DNA from: Deltaproteobacteria bacterium
Lineage (GTDB): Bacteria; Myxococcota; UBA727; VGSZ01
DNA: 51,585 bases
Direction: 5' to 3'
Assembly: GCA_020850995.1 (NCBI GenBank)
Contig: JADZDP010000111.1
Span: 1 to 51,585 of the forward strand
The notes below the pieces were generated by a model, which saw only the letters and a program-made list of their open reading frames with translations, did no database searches and had not been told where the DNA came from. Positions 1 through 7,679 of this stretch are shown here, piece by piece (position 1 is the stretch's first letter; the number at the start of each line of letters is the position of its first letter). The position numbers were made by a program, and so were the translations under genes.

Positions 1-216
1 AACAATTCTCTCTGCGTCACCCCAGCCGCCCAATCCGCACCAGCCTACCACCGTGTCGCCAAGTAGGCCCGGCACGCCCGCATCGCCCCCCACCACGTCC
101 CCTCTCGCCTTCGCCGCGCAGCGCGCGAGCGCGCAGCGAGCGCGTTCCGATCACCAGGCTCCCGAGTCCCAACCGCGCTCACCCGCTGGCGCACGAGCTC
201 CCGCGAGGGTTGCCCC

Positions 217-1101
217 TCACGGCGCCGACGCGCCCGCGGGCCAGCTCGCGATCTCGTCGAAGGGCCACGGCGCCACACCCGCCACCTCCTCCACCAGCGC
301 GTCCACGAAGCTCATCGCCACCCGGCGCACCTCGTCGTCGGGCGCGGTGGGCGGCGCGTCGCCCGCGATTTCGCTTTCGGTTGCGCCATCGGTCCACTGG
401 TAGTGCGTCATGGCGTCGATGACGACGAGCTGCGCCGCATCGAACGTGGCCGCTCCTTCGACCGCCTCGACCAGCGTGGTCTTGCCATCGGCCTCGCCGG
501 CGAGCGAGAGCACGCGGCCCGCGCGGCCCTCGAAGCTGTCGGCGGGATCGGGGTAGCTCGCGAACAAGGCCAGCGCCGCGAAGCCGGGCTCGTCGCGCCA
601 CGCCTTGGCCGCCACCACGCCGCCGAGGCTGTGGCCACACACCATGGCCGCGTCACCCACCAGCCCGAAGAGCACGTCGCCCTCACTGCTGCCGGCGGCC
701 TGCAGCCCGCGCAGCGCGCGCGACGCGTGGTCGATGGCGAAGAAGGGCAGGTCGAAGGGATGGGTGGGCGCGGCCACCACGACGCCGCGGCTGGCGAGGT
801 GGGCGCCGAGCCAACGGTAGCGCTCGGGCGGTACCGCACCGCCGTGGAGCAGCACCACCACCGGGAAAGGCCCAGCCGTGGGCCCGTCGACGGGGACGAT
901 CACGTCGGCGTCGACGGCGCCGCCGTTGGTGGGCGCGAGGCTGCGGCGCTGCAGCTCGGCGCCGTAGCTGCCGCGCTCGCCGAGCGCGCCGGGTGCGCTC
1001 GGTTCCGGCTCGAGCAGGCGCGCTGGCGCCGCAGGCGCGCACGCAATGAGCGCGGCGGCGCCGAACGCGAGGTGCAGATGAGATCGCCAGCGCGGAGACA
1101 C
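217..1101 (-). CDS. Alpha/beta hydrolase lipoprotein (dienelactone hydrolase/chlorophyllase-like)
   Basis: A 294-residue protein with an N-terminal hydrophobic segment ending in L-I-A-C (Cys21), so probably a lipoprotein held in the envelope. The mature part is an alpha/beta hydrolase. It has an oxyanion-type LLHGG near residue 85 and a nucleophile elbow GHSLGG with Ser158. EADG (about 206) and MTHYQW (about 231) are plausible sites for the acid and His of the triad. Fold resembles dienelactone hydrolases and chlorophyllase-like lipases; the substrate cannot be read from sequence. The start is a GTG; no upstream in-frame ATG exists close by. It is separated from the coiled-coil gene upstream by about 80 bp and may be the last gene of the leftward group. 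Confidence 0.85.
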   Translation of the reverse strand: MSPRWRSHLHLAFGAAALIACAPAAPARLLEPEPSAPGALGERGSYGAELQRRSLAPTNGGAVDADVIVPVDGPTAGPFPVVVLLHGGAVPPERYRWLGAHLASRGVVVAAPTHPFDLPFFAIDHASRALRGLQAAGSSEGDVLFGLVGDAAMVCGHSLGGVVAAKAWRDEPGFAALALFASYPDPADSFEGRAGRVLSLAGEADGKTTLVEAVEGAATFDAAQLVVIDAMTHYQWTDGATESEIAGDAPPTAPDDEVRRVAMSFVDALVEEVAGVAPWPFDEIASWPAGASAP

Positions 1102-1181
1102 GAGGTCGCCATAGCGTCGGGCGACGCGCGCGACAACGATGCGTTGTGCTTCGTGACAACGGTCGCTGCGGGCCGCGCCCC

Positions 1182-1868
1182 TCAGCGCTTGTCAGACAGG
1201 GTCGGGTCGTCAGCCTCGAAGTCGTCGAGGTTCACGGGCTTGGGCGGCTCGCCTTTGTCCGGCGCGCCCTCGCCGCTCATGGTCAGCGCCGGCAACATAC
1301 GGATCAAGGTCAGCTCGCGGCCGTCGGGCTGCACAGCGGTGAAGCGCGCACCGCGGCGGTCCATCTTCTCGAGCTCGGTGACACGCTCTTGCAGGAACTG
1401 GATGCGCGTCGCCAGGTCTTTGAGGGCCGTCTCGCCGGGACCGAAGGGATCGCTGCGCACGAAGGTCTCGCCGCAGAAGTAGAGCGGGCCGCGCAGGTCA
1501 CTCTTGTCGATGGCCTCGTCACGCTCTTGCTCGGCGCGCTGGCATTGCAGCTCGAGCAGGAACAGGCGGTGACGCAGATCGTGGTCACCCGGGTTGTTCT
1601 CGGACTTCTTTCGATCGTGGCGCACATGGCCGAGCAGCTCGCGCACCAGCTCGTTCTTGACGTCGATCTCGTCGTTGACGGCCTTCTCCAGGGCGCCGCT
1701 CTGCACCAGGCGCTGCACGGCCAGCAGGCGATCGGCGGGCTTGGCCTTGGCCCACAGCTCGTCGAGCTGCCGCATGCGATCGTGCATCTGCCCGCTGGCG
1801 CGCTTGAGCGCCGCGCGCGCTTCGTCGAGCTCGAGAGCCACGCTGGTGGGATCGGGAGCACCGGCCAT
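1182..1868 (-). CDS. Hypothetical coiled-coil protein
   Basis: A 228-residue soluble protein with no signal peptide. Long heptad-like stretches rich in Leu, Glu, Arg and Lys cover residues about 10-50, 85-125 and 155-180, so it is mainly helical and probably coiled-coil. A short segment with PLYFCGETF (about residue 130) breaks the helices. The tail is acidic (residues about 205-228). I do not recognise a family. The ATG at 1868 was chosen because it lies 14 nt after the stop of the Sir2 gene; longer in-frame extensions would run into that gene. The spacing makes a Sir2/coiled-coil operon likely, so a role alongside the deacylase is possible but unproven. Confidence 0.7.
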   Translation of the reverse strand: MAGAPDPTSVALELDEARAALKRASGQMHDRMRQLDELWAKAKPADRLLAVQRLVQSGALEKAVNDEIDVKNELVRELLGHVRHDRKKSENNPGDHDLRHRLFLLELQCQRAEQERDEAIDKSDLRGPLYFCGETFVRSDPFGPGETALKDLATRIQFLQERVTELEKMDRRGARFTAVQPDGRELTLIRMLPALTMSGEGAPDKGEPPKPVNLDDFEADDPTLSDKR

Positions 1869-1882
1869 GTGCTTGCGGGAGT

Positions 1883-2713
1883 CTAGCGCAACGCAGGCAA
1901 TCGTGCAGCGATGGCCGCGAGCGCGTCCTTCGCCCCCGACGACAGGCCGATGCTCCCGCCCTCGGGCTCGCGCAGGTTGATGCGTACCAGGGTGGCGCCC
2001 CCTGCCTGCAGCCGCTCGGAGAAGCGACGCACGCTCGGGATGGCCGTGCCCGCGCCGCACTCGATGACCACCGTGCGGGCGCTGCGCGTCGCGCGCAAGA
2101 ACTCCTCCAGGCGCGCGCCCTGCTCGTCGGAGCGCGAGGAGTCCCAGCCCCAGTCGCCGAACATGAGGATGTTCGGGCGCGCCATCGCGCCGCAGCGCGG
2201 GCAGGCGGGCAAGGGCGGACGCGCGCGGAAGCTCGCCTCATCGACGTCGACCTCGACGCCCTCGGCCGACCACAGGCCGCGGCAGCGCGCCTCGGTGCAC
2301 TGCAACACCTCGATGGCGCCGTGCACCTCGCAGACGCGCGTGGCGTCGACGCCGGCGCGCTGAAAGGCGCCGTCGACGTTGGAGGTGAACACGAAGGCAC
2401 CGTGCGCCATGCGCGCGGCGATGCTGCGCAGCACGCCAAAGCCCGCATGCGGCGTCGTTCGTCGATACAAGGCGAGGCGGTGCCCATAGAAGCCCCACGC
2501 GAGCGCAGGGTCGTCGTGAAACCAGCGCGGGTTCGCCAGGTCCTCGAACGCGAGGCCGAGCTTCTGGTAGGGCGGATAGGCGCGCCAGAAGCCCTGGGGC
2601 CCGCGGAAGTCGGGCAGGCCCGAGTCCACACCCATGCCGGCGCCGGCCGCGATCACCAGGGCCTCGGCCTCGCCGATCGCGCCGGCGGCGCGGGTGAGCA
2701 GCTCCTCGTCCAT
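1883..2713 (-). CDS. Sir2-family NAD-dependent protein deacylase
   Basis: A 276-residue sirtuin. The NAD-binding GAGMGVDSGLPDFRG motif is at residues 24-38, the second motif is TSNVDGAF (110-117), and the catalytic HG is His131. The zinc module uses two Cys pairs, Cys139/Cys144 and Cys171/Cys174. A late Rossmann-type segment (IECGAGTAIPSVR) completes the fold. Sirtuins remove acyl groups from lysines using NAD, giving O-acyl-ADP-ribose. The usual TQNID(x)LH is replaced by TSNVDGAF, so substrate or acyl preference may differ. The ATG at 2713 follows a TAGGCT -10-like element by 7 nt; upstream reading frame is non-coding in character. It leads an apparent two-gene operon with the coiled-coil gene. 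Confidence 0.9.
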   Translation of the reverse strand: MDEELLTRAAGAIGEAEALVIAAGAGMGVDSGLPDFRGPQGFWRAYPPYQKLGLAFEDLANPRWFHDDPALAWGFYGHRLALYRRTTPHAGFGVLRSIAARMAHGAFVFTSNVDGAFQRAGVDATRVCEVHGAIEVLQCTEARCRGLWSAEGVEVDVDEASFRARPPLPACPRCGAMARPNILMFGDWGWDSSRSDEQGARLEEFLRATRSARTVVIECGAGTAIPSVRRFSERLQAGGATLVRINLREPEGGSIGLSSGAKDALAAIAARLPALR

Positions 2714-2720
2714 GGGGGCG

Positions 2721-2726
2721 AGCCTA
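2721..2726 (-). promoter_or_regulatory. -10-like element TAGGCT upstream of the Sir2 gene
   Basis: On the minus strand TAGGCT lies 7 nt before the Sir2 ATG. The same hexamer occurs in mirror orientation at 2785-2790 ahead of the rightward gene, producing the 9-bp inverted repeat 2719-2727 / 2784-2792. No good -35 is visible. The call is a pattern inference. Confidence 0.35.
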
Positions 2727-2758
2727 CCGCGACGGGGCGCGACGCTGTGACCCAGCAC

Positions 2759-2782
2759 CTTGGCGCCCGCGGTGGCGCCAAG
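2759..2782. promoter_or_regulatory. Inverted repeat CTTGGCGCC-N6-GGCGCCAAG, possible operator
   Basis: Perfect 9-bp arms (2759-2767 and 2774-2782) with a 6-nt spacer sit between the two divergent -10-like elements of the Sir2 and calpain-side genes. Such placement suits a dimeric regulator acting on both promoters. A hairpin in the leader of the rightward transcript is less likely because the arms overlap the expected -35 to -10 region. Confidence 0.35.
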
Positions 2783-2784
2783 AG

Positions 2785-2790
2785 TAGGCT
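2785..2790 (+). promoter_or_regulatory. -10-like element TAGGCT upstream of the 2797 gene
   Basis: TAGGCT ends 6 nt before the ATG at 2797. It matches the TAnnnT hexamer seen before many starts in this window. No -35 consensus is visible at 16-18 nt upstream. Confidence 0.35.
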
Positions 2791-2796
2791 CGAGCG

Positions 2797-3150
2797 ATGG
2801 CCCTGCCGCCCGAGCCCCTCGACGAGCTCCTGCCCGCCGCCCGCACCGTGGTGGAGGCGGAGGTGGCGGCCGTGCACGACCTCGAGCCCTGGCCCCCCGG
2901 CGACAAGGGCGCGCCCATCGATGGCGCACCGCCGCGCCCCTCGCAGCGCGCCACCCTGCGCGTGAGCCGCGTGCTGCGCGGCACGGCGGACCAGGAGCTC
3001 ACGGTCACCAAGCCCGCCGCCGGCTACGCGCTCCACGCGGGCGTCTGCGGCCCCTTCCTCGTCGACGAGCGCGGCCACATCCTCGGGCGCTACGGGCCCG
3101 ACACCTGGGCCATCGAGGAGATCGAGGCCGCGCTGCGAGGCACGCCGTGA
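2797..3150 (+). CDS. Small hypothetical protein upstream of the calpain-like protease
   Basis: A 117-residue protein without a signal peptide. The middle reads as alternating beta strands (RVSRVLRG at about 52-59, QELTVTKP at about 66-73, then GPFLVDERGHILGRYG). It ends in a short helix (AIEEIEAALRG). The strand pattern with a preceding VxxVLRG is reminiscent of netrin/TIMP-like or other small beta-barrel inhibitor modules, but this is not secure. Its stop overlaps the start of the calpain-like gene by 4 nt (GTGA), so the two are translationally coupled. An inhibitor, chaperone or immunity role towards the protease is therefore a testable guess, not a conclusion. Confidence 0.7.
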   Translation: MALPPEPLDELLPAARTVVEAEVAAVHDLEPWPPGDKGAPIDGAPPRPSQRATLRVSRVLRGTADQELTVTKPAAGYALHAGVCGPFLVDERGHILGRYGPDTWAIEEIEAALRGTP

Positions 3151-4547
3151 GCCTCGACGGCGTCCGCTTCAAGCGCAGCAACCCCACGCCGCCGGGCAAG
3201 ACCGAGGAGCCACCCAAGGTCGTGGTGGAGGGCAAGGCCGCGCCCAACGCCGAGGTGCTGATCGAGAACAAGAGCCTCGCCTCGTTCGCGCCCGCCGGTG
3301 AGGCCGACACCTTCGTGCGCGCGCGCGCTGGCGCCGACGGCAGCTTCAGCGCGGAGCTGCCAGGGGCTCGTGAGGGCGACCAGCTCAAGCTGCGGAGCGG
3401 GGCCAGCGTGGTGGGCGTGCGCTTGAAGAACGTCGAGGCCCTCGACGGACGACCACCGGTGGTGCGCCAACAGGGCATCCGGCTCATCCCCGACGGCGAC
3501 GGCTTTCGCCTCACCAACGTCTGCAAGAGCGACGTCGTGGGCGAGCCCGAGCAGCAGCTCATCCTCACCAACGCCCGCACCGGCGAGGTCACCACCTTCA
3601 CCCTCGACGACGAAGGAAAGTTGCCGCGCGGCGCGCGCCTGGCGGGAAAGCCGGGCGACACGTGGCCGGTGTCTACCAGCGACGGCACGCACCTCGTGAG
3701 CTCCGCCTTCGGCGTGCTGCTGGCGCCGCCCGCCGACGCCACCGCCGAGCCGCTGCCCACCGCGCGCACCGCGGGTGCGCGCCTGGCTCCGCTCTCGGGC
3801 CCGCTCTTCGTGGGCGGCCCCGATCCACGCACCATCAAGCAGGGCGAGCTCGGCGACTGCTGGCTCTTGGCGGCGTGCGACGCGCTCTGCGCCACCAACC
3901 CGCAGCGGCTGCGCGACATGATTCGCGACAACGGCGACGGCAGCTACACCGTGAGCTTCCAGCGCTTCGACCACGAGCGGCAGCGCTACGTCTCGGAAGA
4001 GGTGACGGTCACGAACCAGGTGTACGTCAAGCCCGGCTACGGCGGCGATAAACCGCTCTACGGCTCGTCGCTGGCGGGGGACACCTGGTTCCCCATCCTC
4101 GAGAAGGCCTACGCCAAGTGGAAGGGCGGCTACGAGGGCGTGAACGGCGGCTATCCCTTCGAGGCCTTCGAGGCCATGCTCGGGGCGGCCGGCCGCCACT
4201 ATGACTGCGAGACCATGCCGCGCGAGGCGCTGTGGGCCGCGCTCAACAAGAAGAGCAAGGCCAAAGAGGCGATGGTGACGTGGAGCCGCGTGGAGACGCC
4301 CACGCTGCCCTTCGCCAACAGCGGCCTCGCCAGCGACCACGCGTATTCGGTGCTCGGCACCGTCGAGAAGAACGGCGAGCGCTACGTCAAGGTGCGAAAC
4401 CCCTGGGCCTCGAACCCGTGGGCGGCGCAGAACAACAGGCTCGGCATCGTCGCCGACAAGGACGTGCTCGAAGTGCCCCTGGCGTTGTTCGCCAAGATGT
4501 TCGTGGGCGTGGGGGCCGCGCCCACGGGCGGGGGCGGCGTGGCGTGA
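3147..4547 (+). CDS. Calpain-family (C2) cysteine protease
   Basis: A 466-residue protein in two parts. Residues about 20-75 form an Ig-like or transthyretin-like beta segment (VVVEGKAAPNAEVLIEN...), followed by a second beta-rich stretch to about 200. Residues about 225-455 are a calpain catalytic core: QGELGDCWLL with Cys238, SDHAYSV with His398 and RNPW with Asn418. The whole triad is present, so activity is expected. Calpains are papain-fold proteases; the eukaryotic ones need calcium, which cannot be judged here. There is no obvious signal peptide. Start: the GTG at 3147 overlaps the upstream stop as GTGA and gives VSLDGVRFK; the upstream frame is non-coding in character. Confidence 0.88.
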   Translation: MSLDGVRFKRSNPTPPGKTEEPPKVVVEGKAAPNAEVLIENKSLASFAPAGEADTFVRARAGADGSFSAELPGAREGDQLKLRSGASVVGVRLKNVEALDGRPPVVRQQGIRLIPDGDGFRLTNVCKSDVVGEPEQQLILTNARTGEVTTFTLDDEGKLPRGARLAGKPGDTWPVSTSDGTHLVSSAFGVLLAPPADATAEPLPTARTAGARLAPLSGPLFVGGPDPRTIKQGELGDCWLLAACDALCATNPQRLRDMIRDNGDGSYTVSFQRFDHERQRYVSEEVTVTNQVYVKPGYGGDKPLYGSSLAGDTWFPILEKAYAKWKGGYEGVNGGYPFEAFEAMLGAAGRHYDCETMPREALWAALNKKSKAKEAMVTWSRVETPTLPFANSGLASDHAYSVLGTVEKNGERYVKVRNPWASNPWAAQNNRLGIVADKDVLEVPLALFAKMFVGVGAAPTGGGGVA

Positions 4548-4611
4548 GCGGCGGCGCCGATGATCGTCGACGGGTCGCAGAGCGCAGGCCCATGGCGCCC
4601 ACGAGCTCCAC

Positions 4612-5865
4612 CTACGGGCACACCGTCGCCACCCGCAGCCGATACGTCGCGGTCGCCCCCGAGAAGCCAAAGACGCGCAGCACCACCCGCGCCCCGTTGC
4701 TCGAGAGAAACTCGAGCTCTTCATGGTTCGTGGTGCCGCGCGAGCTCGCCAGCACCGCGCCCGCGGTGTCTTGCAGCTCCAGATCGAGGTCGCCGTGGGC
4801 GTCGTCGAAGTCGAGCGTCACGCCGAGCGTGCACCCCGACTGCGGCACCGTGTCGAAGAAGTCCTCCGACGCGCACACGGCGCCCACCACCTCGTCGAGC
4901 GTGGCCTTCAGGTCCGGCGCAACGGTGCGGCTGTCGTTCGGCTCCCACGGGTCGTCGGTGGGACAGCTCACCGCGCACAGCTCGTCGACCACGAAGCGGT
5001 ACACGTTGGCAGCGTCGGCGACGCCGAAATACACGCGGTAGCTCATGCCGCTCTCCACCACCACCTTGGTGAGGCGCTCGCTGTCGGTGACGCCGCGCGA
5101 GTAGCCCTGCACGGTGCTGCCGTCGGCACGGCGCAGCTCGAGGTCGACATCGCCGTCGGCGTCGACGAAGTCGAGGCGCGCGTCGGCGATGCAGCCCACC
5201 GCCACTGGCACCTCGAACCAGTCTTGGTCGGTGCCGCACAAGATGCCGTCCATGGACACGCCCTCGTCCAGCGCGGCCGCGCCGGTGGCGTCGTCGTTGT
5301 CCTCGCGGGAGTCGTCGGCCGGGCAGGAGAGGTCCTGCGGGCAGCTGGCGGTCATGCTCAGCGTGTAGCCGATGTCGTCGCGGGTGCCGCCGCGCAGGCG
5401 CGCCGCGAAGCGCCCTGTGCTCGTGGCCATCACGTTGAGCGCCTCGTGATCTTCGAGGCCACCGGCGGTGGCCACCAGCTGTCCGTTGGGGTCGAAGAGC
5501 ACGAGGTCGAGGTCGCCGCCGCTCGGATCGAAGTCGAGCGCCACCAAGACGTTGCAGTCCTCGTCCACCTGTAGGGCGTACCAGTCGTCGTCCTCACCGC
5601 AGAAGCGCCCGCTCATGGCGCTGCCCGACGTCAGCACCGTGGCCGCTGCGCGCTCGTCGTTGTCCTCGTTGGCGTCGTCCTCGCACACCACGGGGCCAGC
5701 GTCGCGCGTATAGGGATCACCCGCGTCGGGCTCCTCGATGGGCGGCCCCTCGCCGATGTGCCCCGCGTCCACCGGCCCGGCCTCGGGCTCGCAGCTACAG
5801 CGCGCCGTCAGCGCGAGCGCGGCGAGCGCCAGCACCCGCGCCCGCATCGTCGAGGTCCATGCCAT
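4612..5865 (-). CDS. Secreted protein with three pre-peptidase C-terminal-like repeats
   Basis: A 417-residue exported protein. A hydrophobic N-terminus is followed by a Cys (LTARCSC, Cys23) and an acidic, proline-rich linker, so it is probably lipidated although Arg at -1 is not canonical. Three consecutive repeats of about 115-120 residues follow. Each opens with an acidic EDN/EPND motif, then a CG(x)DDWF/Y-type motif, then a GDLDL strand and a final Cys. This is the pattern of PPC (pre-peptidase C-terminal) beta-sandwich domains found in secreted myxobacterial proteins. No catalytic domain is attached. Start: ATG at 5865; an internal ATG at 5847 is an alternative. A TAAGAT hexamer lies 6 nt upstream. 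It converges on the calpain-like gene. Confidence 0.8.
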   Translation of the reverse strand: MAWTSTMRARVLALAALALTARCSCEPEAGPVDAGHIGEGPPIEEPDAGDPYTRDAGPVVCEDDANEDNDERAAATVLTSGSAMSGRFCGEDDDWYALQVDEDCNVLVALDFDPSGGDLDLVLFDPNGQLVATAGGLEDHEALNVMATSTGRFAARLRGGTRDDIGYTLSMTASCPQDLSCPADDSREDNDDATGAAALDEGVSMDGILCGTDQDWFEVPVAVGCIADARLDFVDADGDVDLELRRADGSTVQGYSRGVTDSERLTKVVVESGMSYRVYFGVADAANVYRFVVDELCAVSCPTDDPWEPNDSRTVAPDLKATLDEVVGAVCASEDFFDTVPQSGCTLGVTLDFDDAHGDLDLELQDTAGAVLASSRGTTNHEELEFLSSNGARVVLRVFGFSGATATYRLRVATVCP

Positions 5866-6189
5866 TTGCAGATCTTACAGCGTTCTTGCGTACGTTGATC
5901 GGAGGATCGCGAAGGGGCGCGCCAGGAGGGCAAGGAGCAGCGCAGGTGAGGCTGAACCGGTTCGCCGGACACCTGGTGAACGGAGTGCACGGCGTCCAGC
6001 GAGCCGGCTCGGCGCAGGTCCTCCGACGCAAGGGCATTGAGACAGCGGCCGCGCGGTCCATCGGCGTCCGCACGCGCCGGTGTGAGGATATGCGAGCCCA
6101 GCCCACCAGCGCGGCGCTTCCGCATATCCTGAGGAGCGCGCCATCCTCGAGGAGGCCGACGTCGAGGATCGCTGACCACGGAGGCGCTC
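5866..6189. other. Intergenic region, 324 bp, divergent promoters and an inverted repeat
   Basis: Separates the minus-strand PPC-repeat gene from the plus-strand thioredoxin/TPR gene. It holds TAAGAT (5872-5877, minus strand), a perfect 10-bp inverted repeat (6085-6094 / 6121-6130), and the GGAGG ribosome site at 6180-6184. No reading frame in it looks coding. Confidence 0.6.
6085..6130. repeat. Inverted repeat aggatatgcg...cgcatatcct
   Basis: Perfect 10-bp arms (6085-6094 and 6121-6130) separated by 26 nt, about 60 nt before the thioredoxin/TPR start. The arms are AT-richer than the surroundings, which favours a protein-binding pair of sites or a leader hairpin over chance. Confidence 0.45.
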
Positions 6190-7620
6190 GTGACGATCCT
6201 GCTCGCCCTCGCCGCGCTGGTATCGAGCGCATCACCCGAAGCGAGCCCGAGCGCCGGCCCGCCCCCGCTCGCCGAGGCGCTCGCCAAGGCCAAGGCGACA
6301 GGGCGACCATTGGTGCTCGAGGTCTCAACGACGTGGTGTGAGCCCTGCAAGCAGTTCGACGCAGAGATCCTCCCTGCTCCCGAGGTCGTGCGCGCGCTCC
6401 ACGACGTCACTTTCGTCCAGTACGACGCGGAGAAGGAGCCAGGGCGGGGCGCCGCCGCTACGTTCGCGGTGTCGTCCTACCCCACCTTCCTCGCGCTCGA
6501 TGCCGCCGGTGTGCTGCGCGAGCGACAACTCGGCGTGTCGGACGCCGACGACTTCATCGCCTTCCTGACGCGCTCGTTGGCGGTCACCCTCGATGCGGCG
6601 TCCATCGAGGCGCGCGTGCGCGCCGCACCCAACGACCCGCAGACCCTGCTCACCGCCGCGCGCTGGCACGCGACGCACGAGCACACCGCCGAGGCGCGGT
6701 CGCACTACGCAAAGGCCGCGGCCTCCGACCCGCGTGGCCAGGTGGCGCCCGAGGCCGCGTGGGAGCTCACCGGCCTCGACCAACGAGTGCGCGCCGGGGC
6801 CTCGCTGCTCGAGTACGCGGCGCGCTTCCCGAGCGCGCGGCGCGCGCCGACGGCGATGGCGCTTGGCGCGCTGGCGGGCCATGCCTCGCCCGACAAGGTG
6901 CGCGCGACGCTGTCGGCCTACGTTGCCGCCAATCGCGATGACGTGAGCCGCTTGCTTGAGATCGTCACCGTGGCGCTGGCCGCCGGCGCCATCGACAGCG
7001 CAGAGGCGGCAGCGCGGCGGCTGGTCGAGCTCGGACCGGGCGACGCCGACGCCTGCGCCCTGCTCGCAGAGGTCCATCACCAGCGCGGCGACAAGGCGCG
7101 CGCGGTGCAGGCCGCCGACAAGTGCCTGTTGCTCGCCGGCGCCGATCGCGCGCGCATCGAGGCGAGCCACGCTCGCTTCACTCGTGGCACAGGCGAGACC
7201 TCACCAGAAGTGAACGCGGCGCGTAGCATGGCGCAGGAGTTTTTCGCCGGCCTGGCCGACCCAGTCTTCGAGCTCGAGGTCGGCGACGCACCGCCACCCG
7301 ACATCGCGGCCATCATGGGCTTCGAGCTCGAGGCCCGCGCGGCGTTGGCGGGCGCTGGACAAGTGTGTGCGCCCGTCGCCGGCAAGCTCACGGAGGCGTG
7401 GGTGCGCGTGGAGTTGCCCGACAAGCCGGGGCGCCCGAAGAAGGTGTGGGTGCTCGAGCCAGGAGCGCCAGTGAAGCTCCGTGCATGCCTGCTGAAGGAT
7501 CTGTCGGCCCGACAGTTCCCGGCCGCGCCGCCCGAGCAACAGGGCTTCGCCCTCGGCGGCGGCGTGGGCCCTGCTGGTCGCTACAACGCGGCGGTCCCCC
7601 TGGCCCCCAGCATCGAATGA
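6190..7620 (+). CDS. Exported thioredoxin-fold protein with TPR region
   Basis: A 476-residue protein with a short Sec-type signal (MTILLALAALVSSAS). The thioredoxin-like domain covers residues about 28-140. Its active site is TTWCEPCK with Cys50 and Cys53, followed by the cis-Pro segment SSYPTF. Residues about 150-330 are helical repeats of TPR type (ARWHATHEHTAEARSHYAKAA and similar). The C-terminal 120 residues include a ValxxxELPDKPGRP beta segment of unknown function. An export location and a CxxC site suggest a periplasmic thiol oxidoreductase or redox-sensing scaffold. Start: GTG at 6190 preceded by GGAGG at 5-nt spacing. The gene appears monocistronic, with a TAGCCT element before the next gene. 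Confidence 0.85.
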   Translation: MTILLALAALVSSASPEASPSAGPPPLAEALAKAKATGRPLVLEVSTTWCEPCKQFDAEILPAPEVVRALHDVTFVQYDAEKEPGRGAAATFAVSSYPTFLALDAAGVLRERQLGVSDADDFIAFLTRSLAVTLDAASIEARVRAAPNDPQTLLTAARWHATHEHTAEARSHYAKAAASDPRGQVAPEAAWELTGLDQRVRAGASLLEYAARFPSARRAPTAMALGALAGHASPDKVRATLSAYVAANRDDVSRLLEIVTVALAAGAIDSAEAAARRLVELGPGDADACALLAEVHHQRGDKARAVQAADKCLLLAGADRARIEASHARFTRGTGETSPEVNAARSMAQEFFAGLADPVFELEVGDAPPPDIAAIMGFELEARAALAGAGQVCAPVAGKLTEAWVRVELPDKPGRPKKVWVLEPGAPVKLRACLLKDLSARQFPAAPPEQQGFALGGGVGPAGRYNAAVPLAPSIE

Positions 7621-7664
7621 GCACCGACCGATTCGACGAGGGGCGGGGCGTGCTTCGCCAGGTG

Positions 7665-7670
7665 TAGCCT
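7665..7670 (+). promoter_or_regulatory. -10-like element TAGCCT
   Basis: TAGCCT lies 9 nt before the ATG at 7680, in the same context (TAGcCTCGAGC) as the element before the gene at 2797. No -35 consensus is seen. Confidence 0.3.
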
Positions 7671-7679
7671 CGAGCCGTC

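Noticed and set aside
45..278. 77-codon minus-strand frame at the left edge
   Set aside because: Arg-rich, overlaps the end of the hydrolase gene, and shows no protein-like features.
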